Notes under the pieces: generated by a model
Told to the model about the DNA's origin: nothing
Databases searched by the model: none
The model's input: only the letters and a program-made list of their open reading frames with translations
Position numbers and translations under genes: made by a program
NCBI RefSeq assembly: GCF_938039215.1
Contig: NZ_CALHVI010000032.1
Span: forward strand, 27,274-91,273
Length of the DNA stretch: 64,000 bases
Reading direction: 5' to 3'
From: an uncultured Porphyromonas sp.
GTDB lineage: Bacteria > Bacteroidota > Bacteroidia > Bacteroidales > Porphyromonadaceae
In this document: positions 8,430 to 16,772 of the stretch, in pieces
Position numbering within the stretch: position 1 is the stretch's first letter
How the letters are laid out: every line of letters starts with the position of its first letter

Positions 8430-9446
8430 ATGGACTTGATTCAAGACATCATCGATAGGGCTAAGGCGAATCCTCAGCATATCGTCTTCCCTGAAGGAAC
8501 CGAAGAAAGAACACTCAAAGCTGCAGACCGTCTGCTCGCAGACGGGGTCGTACGCCTCACCCTGATAGGCAATCCCAGCGAGATCCGCTCACGAGCTCAG
8601 GAGCTAGGTCTAAGCCATATCGATAAGGCTAACCTCCTTGATCCCAAGAACCATGATAAGAAGCAGCAGTACATCGACCTCCTTCTAGAGCTTCGTCGCA
8701 AGAAGGGTCTTACCGAAGAGAAGGCCGCTGTCCTCGTCGAAGATCCTCTATATCTCGGCTGTCTGATGATCAAGGCAGGGGATGCTGATGGCGAACTAGC
8801 TGGGGCGATCAATGCCACGGGAGACGTACTCCGTCCAGCGCTACAGATCGTCAAGACTACTCCTGGTATCAGCTGTGTGAGCGGTATCTTCATGATGTTC
8901 CTCCCCAATGCTGACTACGGCGACAATGGTCTCCTACTCTTCGCAGACTGCGCCGTCATGCCTAATCCTACAGCTGCCGAACTAGCACAGATCGCAGTGG
9001 CCTCAGCAGGCTCAGCTCGTGCTATCGCTGGTGTAGAGCCTCGCATCGCCATGCTTAGCTTCTCTACTAAGGGTAGTGCACAGCACGAGATGGTAGACAA
9101 GGTCGTCGAAGCTACACGCATCGCTAAGGAGATGGCTCCCGACCTACAGCTCGATGGGGAGCTCCAGCTTGATGCTGCCCTTGTCTCCAAGGTAGCAGCC
9201 CTCAAGGCTCCAGACAGCACTGTCGCAGGTAAGGCAAACGTCCTCGTCTTCCCCTCCCTCGAAGCTGGTAACATTGGCTACAAGCTCGTACAGCGACTCG
9301 CAGGGGCTGAGGCAGTAGGTCCCGTCCTACAAGGGATGGCAGCTCCTGTCAATGACCTCAGCCGTGGAGCCTCCATCGATGACATCTACAAGATGGCAGC
9401 TATCACCGCCAACCAAGCCATCGCACTCAAGGCCAATAAGGGCTAA
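8430..9446 (+). CDS. pta: Phosphate acetyltransferase
   Basis: 338 residues, the short single-domain Pta. It converts acetyl-CoA and phosphate to acetyl phosphate, feeding acetate kinase 31 bp downstream. Family features are visible: VFPEGTEERTLKAADRLL near the N-terminus, AGDADGELAGAINATGDVLRPALQ, the SCVSGIFMM segment, and the C-terminal NVLVFPSLEAGNIGYKLVQRL plus GPVLQGMAAPVNDLSRG. Together with ackA it gives substrate-level ATP in a fermenter. Its own promoter precedes it. Confidence 0.97.
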   Translation: MDLIQDIIDRAKANPQHIVFPEGTEERTLKAADRLLADGVVRLTLIGNPSEIRSRAQELGLSHIDKANLLDPKNHDKKQQYIDLLLELRRKKGLTEEKAAVLVEDPLYLGCLMIKAGDADGELAGAINATGDVLRPALQIVKTTPGISCVSGIFMMFLPNADYGDNGLLLFADCAVMPNPTAAELAQIAVASAGSARAIAGVEPRIAMLSFSTKGSAQHEMVDKVVEATRIAKEMAPDLQLDGELQLDAALVSKVAALKAPDSTVAGKANVLVFPSLEAGNIGYKLVQRLAGAEAVGPVLQGMAAPVNDLSRGASIDDIYKMAAITANQAIALKANKG

Positions 9447-9477
9447 GCTCTGTAATCCCTACTCTAAGTAACATCCT

Positions 9478-10731
9478 ATGAAAATCCTAGTCCTCAACTG
9501 TGGCAGCTCCTCACTGAAGTTCGCCCTCATTGAGCTCCCCAACTATCAGGTCTTGACCTCTGGTAACGAAGAGCGTGTTGGCATCAATGACTCCTTCATC
9601 ACCTTCCGCAACCTCGCAGGCGAGAAGGTAAAGCGTCACTACGACATCCCCAATCATACCCGTGGTGTAGAGATCATCCTCGACATCCTCAAGGAAGAGG
9701 GCTTCGTAGCCTCCTTCGATGAGATCGATGCGATCGGTCATCGACTGGTACACGGGGCAGAGCGCTTCGCTGAGAGTGTGCGTATCTCTCCCGAGGTCGT
9801 CAGCATGCTCCACGAATGTTCGCAGCTGGCTCCTCTGCACAACCCCGCCAATATCCTCGGTATCGAAGCAGTGACGAAGGTACTTCCTCAGATCCCTCAA
9901 GTAGGGGTCTTCGATACAGCCTTCCACCAGACCATGCCCGAGCATGCTTACATGTATGCCCTCCCCTATGAGTTCTACGATAAGTATCGCATCCGTCGCT
10001 ATGGCTTCCATGGAACGAGCCACGACTATGTGAGTGCCAAGGGGGCAGAGCTCGCTGGTCTCGACCGCTCACAGATCAAGATCGTCACCGCCCATATCGG
10101 TAGCGGGGCTTCTATGGCTGCTGTCCTCAATGGCAAGTGTATCGATACCTCCATGGGGCTTACCCCCAGCGAGGGCCTGATCATGGGTACCCGTGCGGGC
10201 GATATCGATAGTGGAGTCATCGACTACATCCTCTCCAAGAAGGACTTTGACCCTGACTTCATCGCCCCCTATCTGAAGACTCCTACCCCAGGGAAGACAC
10301 ACTTCGATCCCGAAGATGTGACTTATCTCCTGACGAAGAAGAGTGGGGTCGCAGGGATCAGTACCCAAGGGCCGGATATGCGTGATGTCGATGCAGCAGC
10401 CAAGCAGGGCTCTCACCGTGACCTGCTAGCGCTCTCGATGCATGCCTACCGTGTCAAGAAGTATGTCGGTGCCTACGCTGCTGCTCTTGGTGGTCTTGAT
10501 CTCCTTGTCTTCACAGCAGGGGTCGGAGAGAATCGGGCTGCCTTACGCACGGATGTATGCTCTGGGCTCGAATTCCTAGGTATCAAGCTGGATGAGCAGC
10601 TCAATAGCGAGACCTTCGGTGGTAAGAGCCAGATCATCAGTGCCCCCGATAGCCGTGTCAAGGTCGTGGTCGTAGCTACCGATGAGGAGTACATGATCGC
10701 ACGAGACACCTACGATATCCTGAGCAAGTAG
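9478..10731 (+). CDS. ackA: Acetate kinase
   Basis: 417 residues, near the usual 400. ASKHA-fold kinase making ATP and acetate from acetyl phosphate. N-terminal MKILVLNCGSSSLKFAL, the active-site VFDTAFHQTMP segment, RRYGFHGTSHDYV, TAHIGSGASMAAV and the C-terminal FTAGVGENRA are all present. It forms the pta-ackA operon (31-bp gap) and is closed by a strong terminator. Confidence 0.98.
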   Translation: MKILVLNCGSSSLKFALIELPNYQVLTSGNEERVGINDSFITFRNLAGEKVKRHYDIPNHTRGVEIILDILKEEGFVASFDEIDAIGHRLVHGAERFAESVRISPEVVSMLHECSQLAPLHNPANILGIEAVTKVLPQIPQVGVFDTAFHQTMPEHAYMYALPYEFYDKYRIRRYGFHGTSHDYVSAKGAELAGLDRSQIKIVTAHIGSGASMAAVLNGKCIDTSMGLTPSEGLIMGTRAGDIDSGVIDYILSKKDFDPDFIAPYLKTPTPGKTHFDPEDVTYLLTKKSGVAGISTQGPDMRDVDAAAKQGSHRDLLALSMHAYRVKKYVGAYAAALGGLDLLVFTAGVGENRAALRTDVCSGLEFLGIKLDEQLNSETFGGKSQIISAPDSRVKVVVVATDEEYMIARDTYDILSK

Positions 10732-10770
10732 CTCCTACTACTTTAGGGGCATCTCCCCTTACCTACCAGC

Positions 10771-10819
10771 GAGGCTATGATCTCCTGTCTTCGGACACGG
10801 GAGATCATAGCCTCTTTTT
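10771..10819 (+). terminator. Intrinsic terminator after ackA
   Basis: A 14-bp perfect stem, GAGGCTATGATCTC (10771-10784) with GAGATCATAGCCTC (10801-10814), is followed by TTTTT. Confidence 0.92.
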
Positions 10820-10851
10820 GTGGGGGATGTACCCATAGTTTCGCCCCTTTC

Positions 10852-10869
10852 TATCTTTGCTTATCTTTG
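10852..10869 (+). promoter_or_regulatory. Tandem -7 boxes before the GltD-like gene
   Basis: TATCTTTG occurs twice, at 10852-10859 and 10862-10869, 10 bp apart. This suggests two overlapping start sites or slippage of one promoter. Confidence 0.5.
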
Positions 10870-10926
10870 CTTCTGTATTTTATCACTTACTAAGCTGGGT
10901 AACACGATACAAGATTACTCGATATC

Positions 10927-12426
10927 ATGACCAAGCAAGAGCTAATCAAAGAGCGGCGTAGTCAGGACTGGCGCACAGAGCTACGTAAGGCTCATCCCAA
11001 CAAAGAGCGCATCCTCCAAGAGCGCACAGCAGTATCCGAGCTCCCGATCGAGGAGCGCATCACATCATTCCATGAAGAAGTCTCACTAGGCTACACACGA
11101 GAGGAGGCTATGGCCGAAGCTCGTCGCTGCCTAGACTGCCCTACACCAGGCTGTGTCGAAGGCTGTCCTGTGGGCATACACATCCCCTCGTTCATCAAGC
11201 TTATAGAGAAGGGCGAGATGCTCCAAGCTCTAGATATCATCCGTGAGACGAGTTCGCTGCCTGCCGTATGTGGGCGTGTCTGTCCTCAGGAGAAGCAGTG
11301 CGAGAGCCAGTGCATCTATACCGTCAGTCTCAAGAAGCAAGCGGTATCCATCGGCAATCTCGAGCGCTATGTCGCCGACTACGAGCGTCTGCACCGAGAT
11401 CGCAGTATCAAGCCTCAGAAGTCTGCCCACCCTCAGCGTGGGCGCATCGCTGTCGTCGGGAGTGGTCCTGCAGGGCTATCCTTCGCCACCGATATGGCTA
11501 AGTGGGGCTACGATGTCACCGTCTATGAGGCAGAGAGCCAGCTCGGGGGAGTCCTTCGCTATGGGATCCCAGAGTTCTGCCTGCCGAATAGTATCATCGA
11601 GGATGAGCTGGAGAAGATGCGTGACCTAGGCGTGCACTTCGAGACGGATACGATCGTGGGGAAGACGATCACCTATGAGGACCTCAAAGCTCAAGGAATG
11701 GAGGGTATCTTCATCGCCACGGGTGTGGGAGTAGCCAACTACATGGGCATCCCAGGTGAAGACCTCAAGGGGGTCTACACCGCCAGCGAATATCTAGCTA
11801 AGTACAACCTCATGAGCCCCGAAGAGCTCGCCGCCGAGCTCCCCAGCCTTCGTGGTAAGCGTGTCGCTGTCATCGGCGGGGGGAATACCGCTATAGATGC
11901 TGTCCGTACGGCCATCCGTCTCGACTCGAAGCAAGCCGTCATCGTCTATCGCCGTAGCGAAGAGGAGATGCCCGCCCGTGCCGAAGAGATCAAGCACGCT
12001 CGTGAGGAGGGTACGGAGTTCCTCACCCTACACAATCCCGTAGAGTACCTAGGCGATGAGTCTGGACGGGTCACGGCTATGCGTCTGCAGCGCATGGAAC
12101 TAGGAGAGCCTGACGAGAGCGGTAGACGTCGCCCCGTGGCGATCCCCGGTGATATCATCACCATGCCCATCGACGAGGTGGTCATCTGCATCGGCTATTC
12201 GGCCAATCCTCTAGTGGCTAACTCCATGCCTGGGCTCGAAGTCAATAAGTGGGGTAATATCATCGTAGGAGATGACAAGCAGACTTCTATGACGGATGTC
12301 TATGCTGGGGGGGATATCGTCCGTGGAGCGGCGACAGTCATCCTAGCTATGGGAGACGGACGGCGAGCAGCTACCGCCATGCATCAGAAGCTCTCTGGAC
12401 GCATCGAAGAGGGAGCACTCGTGTGA
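10927..12426 (+). CDS. GltD/NfnB-like NADPH-dependent FAD oxidoreductase
   Basis: 499 residues. N-terminal iron-sulfur binding domain with Cys68, Cys71, Cys76, Cys80 (CLDCPTPGCVEGC) and Cys115, Cys119, Cys125, Cys129. FAD-binding GSGPAG is at 178-183, and a second Rossmann motif, VIGGGNTAIDAVRTA, lies near 313. This is the glutamate synthase small-subunit fold, shared by GltD, homotetrameric GltA and the NfnB subunit of NADH-dependent ferredoxin:NADP oxidoreductase. Neither a large glutamate synthase subunit nor an NfnA-like ferredoxin reductase is adjacent, so the partner and the exact reaction are open. Confidence 0.85.
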   Translation: MTKQELIKERRSQDWRTELRKAHPNKERILQERTAVSELPIEERITSFHEEVSLGYTREEAMAEARRCLDCPTPGCVEGCPVGIHIPSFIKLIEKGEMLQALDIIRETSSLPAVCGRVCPQEKQCESQCIYTVSLKKQAVSIGNLERYVADYERLHRDRSIKPQKSAHPQRGRIAVVGSGPAGLSFATDMAKWGYDVTVYEAESQLGGVLRYGIPEFCLPNSIIEDELEKMRDLGVHFETDTIVGKTITYEDLKAQGMEGIFIATGVGVANYMGIPGEDLKGVYTASEYLAKYNLMSPEELAAELPSLRGKRVAVIGGGNTAIDAVRTAIRLDSKQAVIVYRRSEEEMPARAEEIKHAREEGTEFLTLHNPVEYLGDESGRVTAMRLQRMELGEPDESGRRRPVAIPGDIITMPIDEVVICIGYSANPLVANSMPGLEVNKWGNIIVGDDKQTSMTDVYAGGDIVRGAATVILAMGDGRRAATAMHQKLSGRIEEGALV

Positions 12427-12530
12427 TGGAAGTCTCCGCCTAGAATAGGACGGCCGCTCGCTGAGGGAAGATGATGGCAAAAGCCTCTAAATTCGCCCCT
12501 CCTACCCGCCTCTAGTCAATAGAAATTCCT

Positions 12531-12538
12531 TAACTTTG
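12531..12538 (+). promoter_or_regulatory. tRNA-Pro promoter -7 box
   Basis: TAACTTTG is an exact consensus match 33 bp before the mature tRNA-Pro 5' end. Confidence 0.6.
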
Positions 12539-12571
12539 CGATGCCTCAGCATCCGAGATACTGAGCGCATT

Positions 12572-12644
12572 CGGGATGTAGCACAGTTGGTAGCGCGCCA
12601 CGTTCGGGACGTGGAGGTCGGAAGTTCGAGTCTTCTCATCCCGA
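12572..12644 (+). tRNA. tRNA-Pro (CGG)
   Basis: The acceptor arm CGGGATG (12572-12578) pairs with CATCCCG (12637-12643), discriminator A. The anticodon stem CCACG/CGTGG holds loop TTCGGGA, giving anticodon CGG. The T-arm has GTTCGAGTC. CCA is not encoded. Confidence 0.95.
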
Positions 12645-12661
12645 CAGAAGACCAAGGAAAT

Positions 12662-12698
12662 AAGGTATCAGTCGCTAGGGCTGATACCTTTTCTTTTT
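12662..12698 (+). terminator. Terminator after tRNA-Pro
   Basis: AAGGTATCAG (12662-12671) pairs with CTGATACCTT (12681-12690), followed by a T-rich tail. Confidence 0.85.
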
Positions 12699-12749
12699 CT
12701 CGCTACTCTTCACCTGCGAAAAGTAGCGAGAAGCTAGGGGAGATGTCTT

Positions 12750-12757
12750 ATCTTTGC
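12750..12757 (+). promoter_or_regulatory. ribE promoter -7 box
   Basis: TATCTTTG ends 42 bp before the ribE ATG. No FMN-riboswitch-like structure is visible in the short leader. Confidence 0.55.
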
Positions 12758-12798
12758 CGTAAAGAAGCAATTCAACTAATAGCATCATATCATATACT

Positions 12799-13404
12799 AT
12801 GTTTTCAGGAATCGTAGAAGCTTGCGGGCAGGTCGTAGCCCTAGAGCGTGAAGGGGAGAATCTTCACCTCACCCTCTCTTGTCCCTTTGCTCACGAACTC
12901 AAGATCGACCAGAGTGTAGCACACAACGGAGTATGCCTCACCGTCGTAGCTCATGACGAGCATACCTACACGGTGACGGCCATCCAAGAGACACTCGACA
13001 GGTCCAACCTCGGGAAGCTCTCCATTGGGGATCGGGTCAATCTCGAGCGTAGCATGCTCCTCGGGGGTAGGCTGGATGGGCACATCGTCCAAGGGCATGT
13101 AGACATGACGGCCGTCTGTACCTCCGTCGAAGAGGCTGATGGGAGCTGGCTCTACCGCTTCGAGCATGCGACGGATGCTGCCCTAGCTCGCAAGGGCTAT
13201 ATCACCGTAGAGAAGGGATCGGTAGCAGTCAATGGGGTCAGCCTCACGGTCTGCAATTCGGAGAAGACCTCCTTCGGTGTGGCGATCATCCCCTACACAC
13301 ATGAGCACACGAACTTCAAGGATATCCGTGTGGGCTCGGTCGTGAACCTCGAGTTCGACATCGTCGGGAAGTACCTCTGCAAGATGAACGAATACACCCT
13401 CTAG
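12799..13404 (+). CDS. ribE: Riboflavin synthase, alpha subunit type
   Basis: 201 residues with the two homologous lumazine-binding barrels of this family: MFSGIVEACGQVV at the start and HIVQGHVDMTAV near residue 95 mark the repeats. It dismutates two 6,7-dimethyl-8-ribityllumazine molecules to riboflavin. No other rib genes are adjacent. The start at 12799 gives the canonical MFSGIVE N-terminus. The next gene begins 12 bp downstream and is likely co-transcribed. Confidence 0.96.
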   Translation: MFSGIVEACGQVVALEREGENLHLTLSCPFAHELKIDQSVAHNGVCLTVVAHDEHTYTVTAIQETLDRSNLGKLSIGDRVNLERSMLLGGRLDGHIVQGHVDMTAVCTSVEEADGSWLYRFEHATDAALARKGYITVEKGSVAVNGVSLTVCNSEKTSFGVAIIPYTHEHTNFKDIRVGSVVNLEFDIVGKYLCKMNEYTL

Positions 13405-13416
13405 CCTCTACGACAC

Positions 13417-14682
13417 ATGCGGGCTCGTACGCTACGCTTACTCCTCTGCACCCTCACCCTTGGTCTCCTCTCGGAGCTAAGGGCTGAGGGTGCTCCTCTT
13501 CTACCCACAGAGCCTCAGCTCGGAGCGGTGACGATGCGCATCGCTGGACGAAGCTCTGCGGAGCGTCCCCACTTCTATTACCTCACGCTTGGCTCCTCCG
13601 AAGAGCTCCGCCTCACCTTCGACCTCATAGCGGGCGAAGGTGCACGGCTCTGCTACCGCATCCGGCACTATGATGCCGACTGGAGTCCCTCCTCGCTCCT
13701 TCCCGTAGAGTACCTCTCGGGCTTCGATGGCGCAGAGCTAGAGCTCCCTATGCCAAGCTCAGGGACGCTCATCCCCTACGATCACTACACGCTCACGCTC
13801 CCCAATGAGCAGACCCAGCTCAAGCGATCGGGGAACTACCGCATCACCATATATGACCCTGCCTCGCCCGAGGTAGCTCTGCTCGAAGTCCCCTTCGCTG
13901 TCGTCTCCCCCACCCTCACTCTCTCCGCCAGCGTCTCGGGTGAGGCTTGGCAGGACTATCTGGGGAAGCACCAAGAGATCGACCTCAAGGTACAAGCTCC
14001 CTCGGGCTTCTCTAGTAGGCTAGACCAAGAGCTGCGTATCGTCGTCCTACAGAATGCCCGCTGGGACAATGCCGTAACCCTCACTGCCCCCTCCAGCTAC
14101 ATGCAGGGACGGCTGAGCTACGAAGGGCCTCGAGGAGCGCACTTCCTCGGAGGCAATACCTACTCCAAGCTCGAGCACCTCTCTGACCGCATCCGAGGAC
14201 TAGGGGTAGCAGACAGCCGTCCTACGGATGAAGGCTATCAGCTCATGCTCTACCCTCAGCGAAATAGATCCCTCCTCCCCTACAGCACCGAGCAGAGCCA
14301 CCAAGGGATACAGATCATCCGCTCCGACGTGAGCGCTAGCCCCGAGACTGAAGGGGACTATCACTGGGTCACCTTCACTCTCGAGAGCCCTCGCCTCAAG
14401 GGAGGACGGGTGCTCCTCGAGGGTGAGGCGTTTCGCTACCGCTCGCTCGAGGGCCGTACCCTACGCTACGACGAAGCCACCCAGAGCTACACCACAACCC
14501 TCCCCCTCAAGGTCGGCTATCAGGAGTACCAGTACCTCTTCCTTCCCGAGGGCTCATCGACCCTCCTCTCCGCCCCCACCGTCGGAGATCACTGGGAGAC
14601 GAAGAACTACTACACCCTCCTCGCCTACTACCGCTCCCCCTCCGACCGAGCCGATCAGCTCCTCGGCGTGCTGGAGTTCTAG
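13417..14682 (+). CDS. DUF5103 protein, T9SS plug-like
   Basis: 421 residues. The N-terminus is a probable signal peptide (LRLLLCTLTLGLLSELRA). The body matches DUF5103: an early YLTLGSSEELRLTFDLI segment, RIRHYDADWSPSSLLPVEYLSGF, and the central LGKHQEIDLKVQAP and NARWDNAVT stretches. A DUF5103 member in Flavobacterium is the Plug that blocks the empty SprA translocon of the type IX secretion system; a periplasmic or outer-membrane role is expected here. It follows ribE by 12 bp, a pairing with no obvious functional link. Confidence 0.8.
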   Translation: MRARTLRLLLCTLTLGLLSELRAEGAPLLPTEPQLGAVTMRIAGRSSAERPHFYYLTLGSSEELRLTFDLIAGEGARLCYRIRHYDADWSPSSLLPVEYLSGFDGAELELPMPSSGTLIPYDHYTLTLPNEQTQLKRSGNYRITIYDPASPEVALLEVPFAVVSPTLTLSASVSGEAWQDYLGKHQEIDLKVQAPSGFSSRLDQELRIVVLQNARWDNAVTLTAPSSYMQGRLSYEGPRGAHFLGGNTYSKLEHLSDRIRGLGVADSRPTDEGYQLMLYPQRNRSLLPYSTEQSHQGIQIIRSDVSASPETEGDYHWVTFTLESPRLKGGRVLLEGEAFRYRSLEGRTLRYDEATQSYTTTLPLKVGYQEYQYLFLPEGSSTLLSAPTVGDHWETKNYYTLLAYYRSPSDRADQLLGVLEF

Positions 14683-14788
14683 AGACCACAACTGTTCTTC
14701 ATCACCCCTCTCATCAAGCGTCTAGGCCACCTCTTCGGAGCGAGCCTAGACGCTTCTCTTTCATGGAGAATGAGGGTACGAAAAACAC

Positions 14789-14850
14789 ACCCATACATGG
14801 GTCGCTTTAGAAACCCATTCATGGGGTACCGCACCGACCCATTCATGGGT
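14789..14850. repeat. Palindrome array B: three 14-bp dyads, 24-bp period
   Basis: ACCCATACATGGGT (14789-14802), ACCCATTCATGGGG (14813-14826) and ACCCATTCATGGGT (14837-14850) are separated by exactly 10 bp. The array lies about 100 bp upstream of the lepA promoter. Confidence 0.88.
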
Positions 14851-14952
14851 CACTCGGGCGAGCTATGAAAGGGGTCTTTCAGCGAAGCAGGTTAGATACC
14901 AGCATCTAGGCATCTTAGCGGGTCAGAATTGGGCAGACTTCGGGGGCTTTAG

Positions 14953-14960
14953 TATCTTTG
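14953..14960 (+). promoter_or_regulatory. lepA promoter -7 box, very close to the start codon
   Basis: TATCTTTG ends only 8 bp before the lepA ATG at 14969, so a transcript from it would be leaderless or nearly so. A weak -33 (ATTG, 14928-14931) lies 21 bp upstream. Confidence 0.6.
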
Positions 14961-14968
14961 CATCCAAG

Positions 14969-16756
14969 ATGAAGCATATACGTAACTTTTGCATAATAGC
15001 CCATATTGACCATGGGAAGAGTACGCTGGCTGACCGCCTACTCGAGACGACACAGACCGTCTCGGGGAAGGACCTTCAGGAGCAGGTACTCGACAATATG
15101 GATCTCGAGCGTGAGCGAGGGATCACCATCAAGAGCCACGCTATCCAGATGAACTACCAGCTGGATGGTGCGGACTATGTCCTGAACCTCATCGACACCC
15201 CAGGGCACGTAGACTTCTCCTACGAGGTCTCCCGCTCTATCGCCGCCTGCGAAGGGGCACTACTCATCGTCGACGCAGCTCAGGGCATCCAAGCTCAGAC
15301 CATCTCCAACCTCTACATGGCTCTGGAGCATGATCTGGAGATCATCCCCGTGATCAACAAGGTAGACCTCCCAAGTGCCATGCCCGAGGAAGTCGAAGAT
15401 CAGATCATCGAGCTCCTCGGCTGTAAGCGTGAAGAGATCATCCGTGCCAGTGGCAAGACGGGGCTAGGTGTCGATGACATCCTTCGTGCGATCGTCGAGC
15501 GCATCCCTGCACCTAAGGGCGATCCCGAGGCTCCTCTACAGTGCTTGATCTTTGACTCCGTCTTCAACCCCTTCCGTGGGATCATCGCCTACTTCAAGGT
15601 CGTCAATGGTCGCATACGCAAGGGCGATCATGTGAAGTTCATCGCCACAGGCAAGGAGTATGATGCTGACGAAGTCGGTGTCCTTCGCCTCGATATGGAG
15701 CCCCGCAAGGAGATCTCTACGGGTGATGTCGGCTATATCATCTCTGGGATCAAGACCAGCCGTGAGGTCAAGGTCGGTGATACCATCACACATATCGATG
15801 GGGGGGCTAAGGAAGCTATTGCGGGCTTCGAGGAGGTCAAGCCCATGGTCTTCGCAGGGCTCTACCCCATCGAGAGCGAAGACTTCGAGAACCTCCGTGC
15901 TTCACTAGAGAAGCTCCAGCTCAATGATGCCTCGCTGACCTTCCAGCCCGAGAGCTCCATCGCTCTGGGCTTTGGCTTCCGCTGTGGCTTCCTAGGTCTC
16001 CTGCACATGGAGATCATCCAGGAGCGTCTCGACCGTGAGTTTGGGATGAACGTCATCACCACTGTCCCCAACGTATCCTACAAGGTCTATGACAAGAAGG
16101 GCGAATGCAAGGAGGTACATAATCCCTCGGGACTACCCGACATCACCTCGATCGACCACATCGAAGAGCCCTACATCAGAGCTTCGGTGATCACCAATAC
16201 AGCGTATATCGGCCCCATCATGACGCTCTGCCTCGGCAAGCGAGGTCAGCTGATCAAGCAGGAGTATATCTCGGGCGACCGCATCGAGATCTTCTTTGAC
16301 CTCCCGCTTGGGGAGATCGTCATCGACTTCTACGACAAGCTCAAGAGTGTCTCCAAGGGCTATGCTTCCTTCGACTACCACCTCAGTGACTTCCGTCCCT
16401 CGAAGCTCGTCAAGCTCGACATCCTCCTCAATGGAGACCCCGTGGATGCGCTCTCGACACTGACGCACGTAGACAATAGTGTAGCCTTCGGTCGTCGCAT
16501 GTGTGAGAAGCTTAAGGAGCTCATCCCACGCCAGCAGTTCGACATCGCTATTCAGGCGGCTATCGGGGCTAAGGTCATCGCCCGTGAGACGATCAAGGCC
16601 GTGCGCAAGGACGTGACGGCTAAGTGCTACGGGGGGGACGTATCCCGTAAGCGTAAGCTCCTCGAGAAGCAGAAGGAGGGGAAGAAGCGTATGAAGCAGA
16701 TCGGTACAGTAGAGGTCCCTCAGAAGGCCTTCCTCGCTGTCCTCAAGCTCGACTAA
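14969..16756 (+). CDS. lepA: Elongation factor 4 (LepA) GTPase
   Basis: 595 residues, full length. Ribosome-associated GTPase: G1 AHIDHGKSTLADRL, G3 DTPGHVDF, G4 NKVD, then domains II and III and the LepA-specific C-terminal domain with DFRPSKLVKLDILLNGD, KCYGGDVSRKRKLLEKQKEGKKRMK and a final FLAVLKLD. The start MKHIRNFCIIAHIDHGKS is the canonical N-terminus, so 14969 is secure. This matters because the promoter is only 8 bp away. The dnaB start follows after 16 bp. Confidence 0.98.
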   Translation: MKHIRNFCIIAHIDHGKSTLADRLLETTQTVSGKDLQEQVLDNMDLERERGITIKSHAIQMNYQLDGADYVLNLIDTPGHVDFSYEVSRSIAACEGALLIVDAAQGIQAQTISNLYMALEHDLEIIPVINKVDLPSAMPEEVEDQIIELLGCKREEIIRASGKTGLGVDDILRAIVERIPAPKGDPEAPLQCLIFDSVFNPFRGIIAYFKVVNGRIRKGDHVKFIATGKEYDADEVGVLRLDMEPRKEISTGDVGYIISGIKTSREVKVGDTITHIDGGAKEAIAGFEEVKPMVFAGLYPIESEDFENLRASLEKLQLNDASLTFQPESSIALGFGFRCGFLGLLHMEIIQERLDREFGMNVITTVPNVSYKVYDKKGECKEVHNPSGLPDITSIDHIEEPYIRASVITNTAYIGPIMTLCLGKRGQLIKQEYISGDRIEIFFDLPLGEIVIDFYDKLKSVSKGYASFDYHLSDFRPSKLVKLDILLNGDPVDALSTLTHVDNSVAFGRRMCEKLKELIPRQQFDIAIQAAIGAKVIARETIKAVRKDVTAKCYGGDVSRKRKLLEKQKEGKKRMKQIGTVEVPQKAFLAVLKLD

Positions 16757-16772
16757 ACATCCCCCAGCCTCT

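Noticed and set aside
9511..10023. 170-codon minus-strand ORF
   Set aside because: Antisense to ackA, with no promoter or family resemblance.
12536..12817. Short ORF across the tRNA-Pro gene
   Set aside because: It covers the tRNA, its terminator and the ribE promoter, so it is not coding.
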